Source: Gemmatimonadota bacterium
Lineage (GTDB): Bacteria > Gemmatimonadota > Gemmatimonadetes > Longimicrobiales > Gaopeijiaceae
NCBI GenBank assembly: GCA_012960225.1
Contig: DUBS01000052.1
Coordinates: 5,362-66,598 of the forward strand
Length of the DNA stretch: 61,237 nucleotides
Reading direction: 5' to 3'
Shown here: positions 1 through 9,162 of the stretch, one piece after another
How positions within the stretch are numbered: position 1 is the stretch's first letter
Layout: the number at the start of each line of letters is the position of its first letter
The notes under the pieces: model-generated
Told to the model about the DNA's origin: nothing
Database searches by the model: none
Seen by the model: the letters and a program-made list of their open reading frames with translations, nothing else
Translations under genes and position numbers: made by a program

Positions 1-526
1 ATGGCTCTAGTTCGTCCAGTTGTCCAACTACTTCTGAAGCTCTTGACCTGGATTGAGCTTGTTCTTCCATCCAAAAAGATATGGCTAGGAGGATCGCTCC
101 ACAGCTAATCGCCATATCTGCAACGTTGAAAATCGGGAAATCCCATCTTCCGAGGTCAATGGGTCCAATGAAATCTACTACTCCCCTGCTCCAGCGTACC
201 CGATCGTACAGGTTACCTAGGGCGCCTGAAATAACTAGTGAAATAGAGAAGATCTTGAGAAAGTCACTCTTACTCGCTTGCTTGAGTAGCCCACCCAGTA
301 GAGCTAGAGCAACTATTGTCACTGGCACAAAAAACCAGCGTGAGTCGTCTCCTATACTGATTCCGAAAGCGGCCCCTTTGTTGAAAGCCAGAGTAAGAGG
401 GATCAGTCCTCCGAATAGCTGACTACTACTGTATGAGAGCGCTTCGAGGGCCCAGCGTTTTGTGACTAGGTCCAGGATGATAATTGGAGAAAATGTGAGG
501 GCAAAGATTACTAGCTTTAAGCGCAC
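1..526 (-). CDS. lspA: Signal peptidase II (lipoprotein), 3' end cut by window edge
   Basis: Translation of the minus strand from a GTG at 526-524 gives an open frame of about 175 residues that runs off position 1. It contains the LspA hallmarks: a FNKGAAFG segment, then GALGNLYDR, then VVDFI and FNVAD. The two Asp residues of VVDFI and FNVAD lie 19 apart, matching the catalytic aspartate pair of this inner-membrane aspartyl protease, which removes signal peptides from prolipoproteins. A GGGAGG Shine-Dalgarno about 9 nt upstream supports the GTG start. Hydrophobic segments fit a polytopic membrane protein. The C-terminus is missing from the window, but the catalytic core is complete. A candidate substrate lipoprotein lies at 24695-26050. 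Confidence 0.93.
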   Translation of the reverse strand, partial: MRLKLVIFALTFSPIIILDLVTKRWALEALSYSSSQLFGGLIPLTLAFNKGAAFGISIGDDSRWFFVPVTIVALALLGGLLKQASKSDFLKIFSISLVISGALGNLYDRVRWSRGVVDFIGPIDLGRWDFPIFNVADMAISCGAILLAISFWMEEQAQSRSRASEVVGQLDELEP

Positions 527-585
527 GTTGCCTAGCCTCCCGTAACTGATGAAATACTGGAGATTTCTTTAACCCGGTCTGAGAA

Positions 586-936
586 TGGAGGCGGGGGGAG
601 TCGAACCCCCGTCCGCATAGGGCTCCTGCAAAGCTTCTACGTGCGTAGATCGCTGGGTAATCTCACTTCGGGCGGTCAGCGATCAACCAAACCCTTAGCC
701 AGCCGTCTAATGTCTCATCCCCTGACTCGACGGCGGAGCCTGGGAACCAGCCCGACTTATCGTCGCCTCTGAACCTGTCTCGGGCAGGCAGTTACAGAGA
801 CGGGCACGTAAGTAAGCTTACGCAGCCAGCGCCAGATTATCGTTGGCAGCTAAAAATGTTCTCGAAGATTCATGAGGATCGAGACCTCAGCACGCAACTC
901 CACGTTCACCAAACACGTCGAAACCGTGACGCCCCC
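586..936 (-). ncRNA. ssrA: Transfer-messenger RNA (tmRNA)
   Basis: The RNA starts GGGGGCG at 936 and ends CGCCTCC plus discriminator A at 586. These pair into a seven-base acceptor stem with one G-U. The 3' part holds a canonical T arm (CGGGGG-UUCGACUC-CCCCCG). The mRNA-like part is at 818-847: after UUAGCU it reads GCC AAC GAU AAU CUG GCG CUG GCU GCG UAA, giving the tag ANDNLALAA. The CCA end is not encoded. This is a one-piece tmRNA that rescues stalled ribosomes and tags proteins for proteolysis. It fills most of the gap between lspA and the dus gene. Confidence 0.95.
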
Positions 937-942
937 TATTGA

Positions 943-948
943 ATTATG
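943..948 (-). promoter_or_regulatory. Possible -10 element of ssrA
   Basis: On the minus strand CATAAT lies six bases before the predicted tmRNA 5' end at 936, a good position for a sigma-70-type -10 box. No convincing -35 hexamer is seen 16-18 bases further upstream, so this is tentative. Confidence 0.35.
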
Positions 949-1027
949 GATGGGTCTATGAAAAATCTACTCAGGGAAGTTTAGTCCCGATTAAACCCAT
1001 TAGTCTACCCACCTCCCTACAGGGACC

Positions 1028-2023
1028 CTATGAATGCACCCCCGTATAAGTTTGGAGATAGTCCTCTAGGAGAGTCTTAACGTCAGAGAGGCTTGTCGTT
1101 CGAAATAGCTTCGTACGGAGTTCACGGCCATCTGGAAGGCCCTTTGTGTACCAGCCGAGATGCTTCCGGAAATCTATTATTGCTCTTTGGGGGTCACCCC
1201 CAAAAGCAATTGCATTTCCAGCGTGCTCCAAACAGATATTCAAGCGTTCTGCTAGATCGGGTGGCGGCGGACCCGGTTTTCCGTCGAGCACTGCCCTTGC
1301 TTCTCTAAAGATCCACGGATCCCCATGGGACCCACGGGCAATCATAATTCCTGCGCATCCCGTCTTGTCCCTCATGCGATAAGCATCCTGGGCACAAGAG
1401 ATATCTCCATTTCCGAGGACAGGGATATCTAGTGCCTCAACTACCGCCCGAATCTCACTCCATCGCGCTTTCCCCTTATACATGTCTGCTCGGCTTCGAG
1501 GGTGAATACAGAGCACCCGTGCTCCGGCATCTTGGCATTTAAGAGCTATGCCAACTGGATCACGAGACTCTTCATTAAAGCCGCTCCTGATTTTCACTGT
1601 TATCGGGAGCGGAGTTGCTCTGTCCACTGCTCGGATGATGGAAGCCACTAGGTCTAAGTCACGGAGGCAACCTGATCCCCCATTACGTTTTACCACCTTC
1701 TTCACTGGACATCCAAAGTTGATGTCAATGAAATCCGGTCCATAGGTTTCTGCAACGAACGCAGCAGCGTCTGCCATCATGCCCGGATCAGCTCCAAAAA
1801 TCTGGATGCCAATCGGATGTTCTTCAGAATCGAAGCGGAGGTATTCGCGAGAGCGAGGAGATCCCATAACTATCCCAGTCGCACTCACAAATTCACTTAC
1901 TACAACATCCGCTCCGTAGGAACGGCACAGTCTGCGGAATGGCGATTCACTCACACCTGCCTGTGGAGCTAGGTAAAGAGGAGTGAACTCTCCGGTAAAG
2001 AGTTCTAGAAAATCACTAGGCAT
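1028..2023 (-). CDS. dusB: tRNA-dihydrouridine synthase (DusB-like)
   Basis: The 331-residue FMN-dependent TIM-barrel enzyme reduces uridine to dihydrouridine in tRNA D-loops. Near the N-terminus PLYLAPQAGVSESPFR matches the family opening (usually PMAG-TD-PFR). DINFGCPVKKVVKRNGG (about 100-116) carries the signature with Cys105 as probable catalytic cysteine. KIRSGF and GNGDI plus GIMIARG fit the FMN-phosphate region. The gene starts eight bases after selB stops, so it is probably co-transcribed with recO-selB. The assignment to DusB over DusA or DusC rests on overall resemblance only. Confidence 0.9.
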   Translation of the reverse strand: MPSDFLELFTGEFTPLYLAPQAGVSESPFRRLCRSYGADVVVSEFVSATGIVMGSPRSREYLRFDSEEHPIGIQIFGADPGMMADAAAFVAETYGPDFIDINFGCPVKKVVKRNGGSGCLRDLDLVASIIRAVDRATPLPITVKIRSGFNEESRDPVGIALKCQDAGARVLCIHPRSRADMYKGKARWSEIRAVVEALDIPVLGNGDISCAQDAYRMRDKTGCAGIMIARGSHGDPWIFREARAVLDGKPGPPPPDLAERLNICLEHAGNAIAFGGDPQRAIIDFRKHLGWYTKGLPDGRELRTKLFRTTSLSDVKTLLEDYLQTYTGVHS

Positions 2024-2031
2024 GAGATAGG

Positions 2032-3936
2032 TTAGGTCTGTGGAAGTGGCACTTCTCTTCCACCATCGTGCCTTATCGTAACGCCAAGTCCATCAAGGCA
2101 GTTAAGCATAGGAATTAGTTGTTTGCGGCTAAGCGGTAGGGCTTCACGGAATGCTGAGGGGCCCAATTTTGCTTGACCCCCGAGGAGATTACATACACGC
2201 TGGACCGCGGCCTCAAACTCATTCTTTAATACGTAATATCCATCCGCTATAACAACTAACTCTTCTTTTTCTTCAAGGAATTTCAACAATCCCCAGATAT
2301 CTGGATAATCGGCTAGATGCGGAGGTAAGTCTCCTACGAGAGGAGCTGCTAACCCCATCGTAGTATAGATGTCACGGAGTTCTGCGACCAACTGCTCCTG
2401 TGGTGGTGATAGATGTGGCTGGTATCCCTGATTTCTAACCCCACTCCCTTGCCTTTCAATCCTCCCCTCTTTGGTAAGCTTACCGATAACCACATCTGCA
2501 ATTTCAGGAGCAGCCCAGGTAGGTAGGCTAGACCTGAGAACAGGTAGCGGGATCGTACTACGGAGTGGGTTTTCGATATGTCCATCATGAACTGCGCATA
2601 GGATTAATCCTTCAGCTTCAAGAGCAATCTCTCTGGAGAAGAGCCGATCGGATGTCTGTAATCCCCCTCCCGCCAGCACTTGGGTAATCGCGTCCCGAGT
2701 AACTCCAGGTGGTAGTCCAGAAGTGATTGGGAGAGCGTTGGTGTCTATACCGTACCAGGACGCTATTGAGAGTAGAGCTTCTACAGCCACGAGCGATTCA
2801 CCCTCAAGGACCTTTTCAAGTGCGGCCTGGACGGATTTGTCGAGAATTCTTCGTTTAACCGGCCTTGGTTCCGCTACGACTCCCCCTCCGATTGTAATCA
2901 TTGGTGAATAGGCTCGGAGGATGATTCTATCACGGGCACGGGCGACTACGGGCTCTTCAAGACGGAGTTGTATCCAACCTTGAGTTCCTGAAGAAATCTC
3001 CTGTTTCGTCAGCAGGGAGCAACGAGCCATCACTTCTGAGGTGCCGATATGGACACGAACCCTCTGATTGTGCTTAAGGGCCCATTTGGTTCCTGGGATG
3101 AGCCGAACATGCGCGGTTAGCATCCAAGAACTCTTCCAGTTAGCATCTGAAACTAGAGTGGTTCCTCGGGCGACCGTTTGCCTACTTGAACTCGCTCCAC
3201 TAAGTGCCACTGCGATCCGATTGCCAGCATTGGCTGTTTCAACGTCATTCCCATGAACTTGGAGTTTACGTATCCGCGACTCGAATTCGTTCGGAAGAAT
3301 TCGGACATGAGCACCCTTTTTCAGGGTGCCAGTCCATAGTGTTCCGGTGACGACAGTTCCGGTGCCTTGAATTGTGAAGACTCGATCTAAGGGGAGGCGA
3401 GCAAGATCATCATTGTCTCGTTGTCCGATGCGTTGGACTGTTTCAGAAAGTTTCTCCATGAGGGCACCTAACCCCTCTCCATTGATTGCGGATGTGAAGA
3501 CCATAGGGGATCCAGCATACGGGGTATCTGCTAATAGCTCATCCACATCACTTCGAACAAGTTCACGCCAATCCTCATCCACCAGGTCAGATTTTGTGAG
3601 TGTGACAACCAATTCCTGAACACCAAGAAGTTCGAGGATATTCAGATGCTCTCTAGTTTGAGGCATAACCCCTTCATCTGCCGCAATAATCAAGAGGACC
3701 AGGTCCATCCCTGTAGCTCCCGCTACCATCGAGCGGATGAACGCCTCATGCCCGGGTACATCCACGACTCCCAAGTGCTGGGTACCCAGAGATAATTCAG
3801 CGAATCCTAATTCGATTGTAATACCACGGTTCTTTTCTTCCTTCAGACGGTCCGTATCGGTTCCAGTAAGGGCATGTACTAAGGCAGTCTTCCCATGATC
3901 GATATGTCCAGCAGTACCTAGGATCAATTGGTTCAC
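2032..3936 (-). CDS. selB: Selenocysteine-specific translation elongation factor SelB
   Basis: The 634-residue protein begins with an EF-Tu-like GTPase: P-loop GHIDHGKT near residue 10, [18 protein letters not shown] and TKSD. Domains II and III follow to about residue 360. The C-terminal half has the winged-helix repeats that distinguish SelB from EF-Tu, ending in the typical [21 protein letters not shown] region. SelB delivers Sec-tRNA(Sec) to UGA codons flagged by a SECIS hairpin. Its start overlaps the recO stop by four bases. No selA, selD or selC was recognised here, so partners must be elsewhere. The family assignment is firm because the winged-helix tail is present. Confidence 0.95.
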   Translation of the reverse strand: MNQLILGTAGHIDHGKTALVHALTGTDTDRLKEEKNRGITIELGFAELSLGTQHLGVVDVPGHEAFIRSMVAGATGMDLVLLIIAADEGVMPQTREHLNILELLGVQELVVTLTKSDLVDEDWRELVRSDVDELLADTPYAGSPMVFTSAINGEGLGALMEKLSETVQRIGQRDNDDLARLPLDRVFTIQGTGTVVTGTLWTGTLKKGAHVRILPNEFESRIRKLQVHGNDVETANAGNRIAVALSGASSSRQTVARGTTLVSDANWKSSWMLTAHVRLIPGTKWALKHNQRVRVHIGTSEVMARCSLLTKQEISSGTQGWIQLRLEEPVVARARDRIILRAYSPMITIGGGVVAEPRPVKRRILDKSVQAALEKVLEGESLVAVEALLSIASWYGIDTNALPITSGLPPGVTRDAITQVLAGGGLQTSDRLFSREIALEAEGLILCAVHDGHIENPLRSTIPLPVLRSSLPTWAAPEIADVVIGKLTKEGRIERQGSGVRNQGYQPHLSPPQEQLVAELRDIYTTMGLAAPLVGDLPPHLADYPDIWGLLKFLEEKEELVVIADGYYVLKNEFEAAVQRVCNLLGGQAKLGPSAFREALPLSRKQLIPMLNCLDGLGVTIRHDGGREVPLPQT

Positions 3937-4691
3937 TGTTGTTCAATATCTTCAGGTAGGAGCCGCTGTATGAACTCCAGAGATTTCAACGGCCTCGATA
4001 CGACATGATAGCTCAGAAACTGAGAGAGTACTGCCAGATGTTTCTTGGGATGGTCAATTGTATCGCCGAGCCGGCCCTGAACTAATTGCGTAATTTGGAG
4101 TCGGGCTCCTGGACCAATTTGAGGTCCATCCACGTTTTGGCTGCACTCAAGGCAAGCTATCCCTCCAGCTGGAAAATCAAATCGCCCAACTTCATCTCCC
4201 GTAAACTGAAGCTCACATCGAATACAGGTCTCTAGTTGAGGTTCAAACCCGAGTACTCGGGTAATCCGCCAGACACCAGATAGGGCGGCCGTTGGTCCTT
4301 GTGCGGAGTCAGCAGATTCCAAGGTGTCTAGCCCAGACTCAATTGCTTCAAAAAGGTCTGGACGACACCCTTGGTCAGCATGCATAAGGACGAGCTCAGC
4401 GACAGCTGAAGCCCCTGAGAAGCGAAGGACATCCGCGGCGAGCCCCTCTCGAATCCGTGTACAGGAGAAGTCCTTCATCGTCTGGAGGTCCCGATGGTCT
4501 TTTAGGTATAAACTCACAGTACCTGTGGCGAATGTCCCAATTGCCGTATGCCCCCGCCCACTTCGGCCACGCACACCCTTCGCCATAGCACTTACCAGGC
4601 CGTGATCTTTGGTATAAAACCTCAGGATTTTACTCGTATCGCCGTAGTCGTGTGATCGTAGGAGCACTGCCGCGGTAGTGACGAAAGCCAC
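3933..4691 (-). CDS. recO: DNA repair protein RecO
   Basis: The 252-residue protein has the RecO N-terminal OB fold (AAVLLRSHDYGDTSKILRFYT and VRGRSGR) and a helical C-terminal domain. A four-cysteine zinc motif, CIRC and CLEC, sits at about residues 157-183. RecO works with RecF and RecR to load RecA onto SSB-coated gaps. It overlaps selB by four bases downstream. Upstream, its ATG at 4691 abuts the stop of the membrane protein at 4692, so the genes are probably one transcript. Confidence 0.93.
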   Translation of the reverse strand: MAFVTTAAVLLRSHDYGDTSKILRFYTKDHGLVSAMAKGVRGRSGRGHTAIGTFATGTVSLYLKDHRDLQTMKDFSCTRIREGLAADVLRFSGASAVAELVLMHADQGCRPDLFEAIESGLDTLESADSAQGPTAALSGVWRITRVLGFEPQLETCIRCELQFTGDEVGRFDFPAGGIACLECSQNVDGPQIGPGARLQITQLVQGRLGDTIDHPKKHLAVLSQFLSYHVVSRPLKSLEFIQRLLPEDIEQQ

Positions 4692-5849
4692 CTAGTCAGT
4701 TCCTATGATGCGCTGTACGAGTTTCGCCCGCTCTCTGAAGTATTCCTCATGCTCTCTCTCGCTCAGTTCCTCTTGACTCTTAAAGGTTTCGTCTAGAAGC
4801 GCAATCCGGTGAAGTGTTGATTCCCGATCGCCCAGATCGATTATGGATTTTTGCGTATTCCCTATGATGGCATCACGTTTCAAGACGAAGAGTCCGGCTC
4901 CCCCAAGTACTAGTCCTAGTATCACACTCATCCAAGCGACTGGAAGTTCAAATGGGATTTGAGTTTCAGATAAATTGATACTCAAGTCTGCTAGATTGTC
5001 CCCCGAATATCTACGATAGGTGGTCCCAGGTTCGAGCTCGATTCGCGGGAAAGAATCGAGGCCTTCCACGGTCATTGGAGGTGCCGGTTCCCGCACCAGC
5101 AGTTCCATGACTGCAGTTAGGCCCGGCATTGGAATTGATACGAAGGGCTCATCGATCATGTACGTTACGACAAAGAGTCTCTCTCCTGGAGGCAGGGGTG
5201 TTCTAATACGAAGTTCGCCCGCTTCTAGGGTTATGTTTTCCGGAGACATCTCCGCTTGTCCTAATGCAAAATCAGTGGCCCCAGGGATTAGTGGGTAGCC
5301 CCAGACGAATCCTAGATCCTCTGAAACCAAGGTCCTACCGGTTTCATTATACACCTCGATAAGGTCAGTGATGTGCCACCTGTCTCCATCGAATTCAAAA
5401 AACATATTTCGAATTTCGATCGGAAGATCAGCTCCACCAGAAGGAGCGAAAGCCGTGTCATAAGTCTGGATGCTGTAAATCGAATCTAGATGTTCTGGTT
5501 CAGTTAAAGGAGCCCCGAAATAGAGAACCCCATCATGCCTGATAGAAGCAAGATAGATATCTCTTACGGCCGGATCAGGTGGATTGGGTAGAGTCAAGTT
5601 GAAGGTTCCGTCCTTTCCTAAAGGAACAGAATCCAGCTCCCCCTGGGTTCCATCAATGAGATGATGAAGGACTACTGTTCCACTTCTTAGTACCTCATTC
5701 CCAAGGAGGGCTTGACCTTGAAGAAGGGTGCCTTCCTCGCCTTGAGCGAGAGCAACGCTTGTGCTCGTGAAAAGGCCTGTTGTGGTAAGGAGGCTTGCTA
5801 GAGCGAACCGGCCCGCATACCGCCAGTGATCAAGGAGTAAAGCGCCCAA
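4692..5849 (-). CDS. Exported membrane-anchored protein of unknown function
   Basis: I do not recognise the family. From a TTG at 5849 the product is about 385 residues. It has a hydrophobic N-terminal segment ending near VALAQG (signal-peptide-like) and a long beta-rich extracytoplasmic region. A single C-terminal membrane helix (about residues 305-325, VILGLVLGGAGLFVL) is followed by a charged cytoplasmic tail rich in Glu and Arg. The early part (LLQGQALLGNEVLRSGTVVL) could be a carboxypeptidase-regulatory-like fold. The frame stays open upstream to a TTG at 5996, but that would overlap the preceding gene by 167 bases, so the shorter form is preferred. No start has a convincing ribosome site. 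Confidence 0.65.
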   Translation of the reverse strand: MGALLLDHWRYAGRFALASLLTTTGLFTSTSVALAQGEEGTLLQGQALLGNEVLRSGTVVLHHLIDGTQGELDSVPLGKDGTFNLTLPNPPDPAVRDIYLASIRHDGVLYFGAPLTEPEHLDSIYSIQTYDTAFAPSGGADLPIEIRNMFFEFDGDRWHITDLIEVYNETGRTLVSEDLGFVWGYPLIPGATDFALGQAEMSPENITLEAGELRIRTPLPPGERLFVVTYMIDEPFVSIPMPGLTAVMELLVREPAPPMTVEGLDSFPRIELEPGTTYRRYSGDNLADLSINLSETQIPFELPVAWMSVILGLVLGGAGLFVLKRDAIIGNTQKSIIDLGDRESTLHRIALLDETFKSQEELSEREHEEYFRERAKLVQRIIGTD

Positions 5850-6354
5850 AATCCTCAGGGTTAAGCCTCCGAAGATGCTCCTCAAGTTCGTCGGGGCCCA
5901 TAAAGGGGGGCGACGACGAGAAGGGTTTTGTTTCAGTTGATTTCCAATCTCCAGTACTAAGATCTCCAGCGATCCCAAGAAGCTCTTCGTGAGCAAGAAT
6001 TTGCGTATCAGATCGCAGAGCGATTGCTATCGAGTCAGAGGGGCGTGCGTCTAACGAGATAAGCTCACCATCCTTAAGAACCAAGAGTTCAGCATAGTAT
6101 GTACTGTCTTCAACCCGACTGATCACAACTTTTTGCAGGGTTCCGCCGAGTTGTTTCATCACGGCACAAAGGAGGTCATGGGTCAGTGGGCGTGCAAACT
6201 CCATTGCTGTGAGTTCCGTTGCGATAGCACTAGCCTCCCCTGGTCCGATCCAGATTGGGAGCACTCGCTCGCCTGAAAGTTCTTTGAGCATCACAACTGG
6301 AGTATTTGTAGTCCCATCGACCCACAGGCTCTGAACTTTAACTTCAACCAGCAA
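5830..6354 (-). CDS. Bifunctional nuclease family protein (DUF151)
   Basis: The product of about 174 residues matches the DUF151 / bifunctional nuclease family: VEVKVQSLWVDGTTNTPVVML, then LPIWIGPGEASAI, RPLTHDL and LDARPSDSIAIALR. The start is taken as TTG at 6354 because GGAGG lies eight bases upstream and the conserved family sequence begins there. The longer frame from 6396 adds unconserved residues. Plant homologues have DNase/RNase activity; the bacterial role is poorly defined. It overlaps the start of the downstream membrane protein by about 20 bases. Confidence 0.85.
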   Translation of the reverse strand: MLVEVKVQSLWVDGTTNTPVVMLKELSGERVLPIWIGPGEASAIATELTAMEFARPLTHDLLCAVMKQLGGTLQKVVISRVEDSTYYAELLVLKDGELISLDARPSDSIAIALRSDTQILAHEELLGIAGDLSTGDWKSTETKPFSSSPPFMGPDELEEHLRRLNPEDFGRFTP

Positions 6355-6512
6355 TCGAAGTTCCTCCCACAAATAGATCTGTACAGCGTATAACACACCG
6401 ACTGGCCTCCCACAAATACTCCAAAGTGGTTCGTGGGTTCTTCAGAGATCCGAAAGAATAGGACTTCCTGACCCCCCTGAGTCCAATGTTCCTAGTCGGT
6501 ACCTCATTTGTG

Positions 6513-7691
6513 TTACCCCCCCAAAGCGCTCTTCAAGTCATCCACTCGGTCAGTTAGCTCCCAAGGGAAGAATTGGGTCTCGCTGCCACCGGCTTCTGGA
6601 ACCCTTATTTCTGGTGTGCGACCGAAGTGACCGTATGCTGCAGTCGACGTATAGATAGGTGCCCTGAGTCCGAGGCGGTCGATAATCCCTGACGGAGTAA
6701 AATCAAACACCTCTGATACTGCACGGGCTAATTCGTATTCAGAAACTTGAGCATCCCGGAGACCTGTCACGAGAATAGAAATGGGTTCTGCTACACCGAT
6801 CGCGTAGGCCAATTGAATTTCACATTGAGTAGATAAACCCGCTGCGACGATATTCTTGGCGACCCATCGAGCTGCGTAGGCAGCTGATCGGTCCACTTTC
6901 GTAGGATCCTTACCCGAGAATGCTCCCCCCCCATGACGTCCTGAGCCACCATACGTATCCACGATGATCTTCCGCCCCGTTAGACCCGCATCACCATGGG
7001 GTCCTCCGGTGACAAAACGGCCAGTGGGGTTAATGTGGAAGATGCAGTCATCATCAACGAGAGTCTCAGGTAAGACAGGCGTAATGACTCTCTCTATAAG
7101 AGTGTTCGTGATTTCTGAATGTCCGACGTCTTCACTGTGGTGGGCTGAGACTACGACTGTGTGTATCCGCAGTGGTCGTCCATCTTCATACTCAACAGTT
7201 ACTTGAGATTTTCCATCGGGTCTCAGCCAAGGTATCTCTCCCGTTTTTCGAACATAGGCAAGCTGTCTAGTGATCGCGTGTGCGTATTGGATTGGTGCCG
7301 GCATTAGCTCCGGTGTTTCATTCGTTGCGTATCCAAACATCATCCCCTGGTCTCCTGCTCCACCCGTATCAACACCCATTGCAATGTCGCTGGATTGTTG
7401 ATCAATACTGGTGAGTACGGAACAGGTAAGAGCATCGATCCCGTAATCTGCATTGGTATAGCCTATCCGAGATAGAGCACCTCGTACGACGTCAGGAATG
7501 TGTATTTTCGACTGTGTCGATACTTCACCCGCTACCAGTGCGAGCCCCGTAGTCACGAGTGTCTCACAAGCGACACGTGATTTTGGATCTGATGCTAAGA
7601 GATGGTCGAGCACCGAGTCAGAAATCTGATCCGCGACTTTGTCAGGATGTCCTTCAGTTACTGATTCAGAAGTAAATAGAGAGCGTGCCAA
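6513..7691 (-). CDS. metK: S-adenosylmethionine synthase
   Basis: The 392-residue cytosolic enzyme makes SAM from methionine and ATP. Signatures are [13 protein letters not shown] near residue 15, [12 protein letters not shown] near residue 115 and [16 protein letters not shown] near residue 260. Length is typical of the family. The start is TTG at 7691, giving [10 protein letters not shown], which aligns with the usual MAxxLFTSESV opening; no strong Shine-Dalgarno precedes it. The 69-base leader is too short for a full SAM riboswitch and none is seen. It lies 69 bases from the PtsI fragment and may have its own promoter. Confidence 0.97.
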   Translation of the reverse strand: MARSLFTSESVTEGHPDKVADQISDSVLDHLLASDPKSRVACETLVTTGLALVAGEVSTQSKIHIPDVVRGALSRIGYTNADYGIDALTCSVLTSIDQQSSDIAMGVDTGGAGDQGMMFGYATNETPELMPAPIQYAHAITRQLAYVRKTGEIPWLRPDGKSQVTVEYEDGRPLRIHTVVVSAHHSEDVGHSEITNTLIERVITPVLPETLVDDDCIFHINPTGRFVTGGPHGDAGLTGRKIIVDTYGGSGRHGGGAFSGKDPTKVDRSAAYAARWVAKNIVAAGLSTQCEIQLAYAIGVAEPISILVTGLRDAQVSEYELARAVSEVFDFTPSGIIDRLGLRAPIYTSTAAYGHFGRTPEIRVPEAGGSETQFFPWELTDRVDDLKSALGG

Positions 7692-7760
7692 CTGGGTGTT
7701 TAACCTTTGGATATGAGTTGTATTGTCCTGAGATTAACCGAAGGAGACCCTACCTAATCA

Positions 7761-8060
7761 TTACGAGATGGACAAGTTCCGGCGTCCCTGAAATACCCTT
7801 AGGTCCGCTGCGTTACCGATCTTATCCACGAGGCATTGAATGACCTCATCGCTATTCCCTGCTGACAGAGCTTGTTTAGCTGCAGCTCTAGCATCTTCCA
7901 TTCTGATCCCGCGAATCAACTCTCGGATTTCCGGCAGTGAAGGCCAGGCCATTGAAAGGGCTGTGATATCCAATCCTAAGAGTAAAAAATCACCCAAAGA
8001 ATTCGATGCCATTTCGCCACAGACACTTGGCGCAAACCTAGCCAGGCACTCATTGGGCAA
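7761..8060 (-). CDS. Orphan C-terminal fragment of PTS enzyme I / PEP-utilising enzyme
   Basis: This 99-residue frame matches only the extreme C-terminus of PTS enzyme I. SVCGEMASN corresponds to the GMCGELAGD motif with the active-site Cys (Cys502 in E. coli numbering). FLLLGLDITALSM and IRELIRGIRMEDARAAAKQAL match the last helices. The upstream 490 or so residues of a normal enzyme I are absent, because the preceding DNA encodes the glycosyltransferase. The start is probably TTG at 8060, overlapping that gene's end by 11 bases; GAGG lies about four bases away. The frame is clean and keeps the Cys, so it is either a recent remnant or a genuine small domain protein. Confidence 0.65.
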   Translation of the reverse strand: MPNECLARFAPSVCGEMASNSLGDFLLLGLDITALSMAWPSLPEIRELIRGIRMEDARAAAKQALSAGNSDEVIQCLVDKIGNAADLRVFQGRRNLSIS

Positions 8061-9159
8061 CTAGCCTCGTCAAGAAGTCCTCCATCGCACGTGCAGAGTT
8101 ATCCCAGGAATATCTTTCCGCGAATCGCCGGGCACGCCGCCCCATTTCCTCACGGGCCTGATGGTCTGACAGCAGAGAACCAATGGCCAGGGTGAGTCTT
8201 TGGTGGTCACCATGCGGAACCAGTAGGCCAGTCTCACCAGATACGACAGATTCTCGTAGTCCTGGTGAATCGCTGGCCACGGTTGGAGTCCCACAAGCGC
8301 TCGCTTCGAGACAGGAAATACCCCAACCCTCTTTGGATGATGTGAGAGCGTGAAGCCAGCATGTCCGTAAGAGTTCTAATTTCCTCTTTTCACTAACATA
8401 TCCCATGAAGTCTATCTGATTGGTGATGCCTAGCTTGATACAGAGAGATTCAAGTCGCCTACGGTCATCACCTATTCCTGCTATCTTGAGGGTTACTTCT
8501 ACACCCTGCTGTGCCAGCTTATCGACTGCGTGAAGAAGTAGGTCGACACGCTTGTACTTCTTGAGTCGACCTAAGTAGAGGACGGTTGGATCTACTGAAC
8601 GAGCATGGTCGGGGTGAGGGCTGTACCAGTCGAGGTCAATTCCGTTTGGGATCACCTTAATCTGTTCAGAATGGAATCCTCTTTTCACCAAATCCTCCTT
8701 GGTACTTTCAGAGACAGCGATTGTAGGAGTGTTAGAGAAGATCCAAGGTATCGGTCGTTCTAGCAGCCAGGTCGCTGATGCGATTGGGATCCCGGCTTCC
8801 TCAAAGGCAGTCAAGCCAAACAGGTGATGTACAAGTAAGACAATGTTTGACCGAGTCCAGCAAGGTGTGAAGAGGGGCACCTTGTTGAGGTCCTCCACTA
8901 CCACGTCAAATGACTCATGAGAGAGGTGACGTAGGTAGTATGCAGCTGCGGCAAACAAGAAGGTATAACGGGCACCGGTTCGGTGAACATTAATCCCACC
9001 AAGATCTACTCGTGCAGCACACCCACTCCAGCCCGATGTTAGGAGCGTCACCTCATGTCCTAGCTGGACCATGCGGCTAAAGGTTTCATGGAGATGGACC
9101 TCAGCGCCCCCGGCTAAGGGGTTTTCCCGGTCGAGCCAATTCACGACCAGAATGCGCAT
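8050..9159 (-). CDS. Glycosyltransferase family 4
   Basis: The 369-residue protein has a GT-B fold. The N-terminal acceptor half contains the glycine-rich loop NPLAGGAEVHLHE. The C-terminal donor half has VLYLGRLKKYKRVDLLL, GYVSEKRKLELLR and the E-x7-E motif in KEGWGISCLEASACGTPTV, which binds a nucleotide-sugar. No membrane segment is evident, so it probably acts at the cytoplasmic face. The sugar and acceptor cannot be read from sequence. It starts four bases after nusB and is likely in the same transcript; no other polysaccharide genes are adjacent. Confidence 0.85.
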   Translation of the reverse strand: MRILVVNWLDRENPLAGGAEVHLHETFSRMVQLGHEVTLLTSGWSGCAARVDLGGINVHRTGARYTFLFAAAAYYLRHLSHESFDVVVEDLNKVPLFTPCWTRSNIVLLVHHLFGLTAFEEAGIPIASATWLLERPIPWIFSNTPTIAVSESTKEDLVKRGFHSEQIKVIPNGIDLDWYSPHPDHARSVDPTVLYLGRLKKYKRVDLLLHAVDKLAQQGVEVTLKIAGIGDDRRRLESLCIKLGITNQIDFMGYVSEKRKLELLRTCWLHALTSSKEGWGISCLEASACGTPTVASDSPGLRESVVSGETGLLVPHGDHQRLTLAIGSLLSDHQAREEMGRRARRFAERYSWDNSARAMEDFLTRLVAQ

Positions 9160-9162
9160 TGG

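Noticed and set aside
1093-1745. Plus-strand open frames opposite the dihydrouridine synthase gene, and similar frames throughout
   Set aside because: They are antisense shadows of well-supported genes with low-complexity Arg/Ser-rich translations and no family resemblance.
6397-6512. Possible small gene or terminator between the DUF151 gene and metK
   Set aside because: No frame of sensible composition and no stem with a U-tract; only a weak five-base repeat (GGACT/AGTCC).
7692-7760. SAM riboswitch ahead of metK
   Set aside because: The leader is only 69 bases and shows no multi-stem arrangement; too short for the known SAM classes.
7761-8060. Selenocysteine or frameshift explanation for the short PtsI piece
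   Set aside because: The upstream DNA encodes a full glycosyltransferase in another frame, so there is no missing PtsI sequence to join by recoding.
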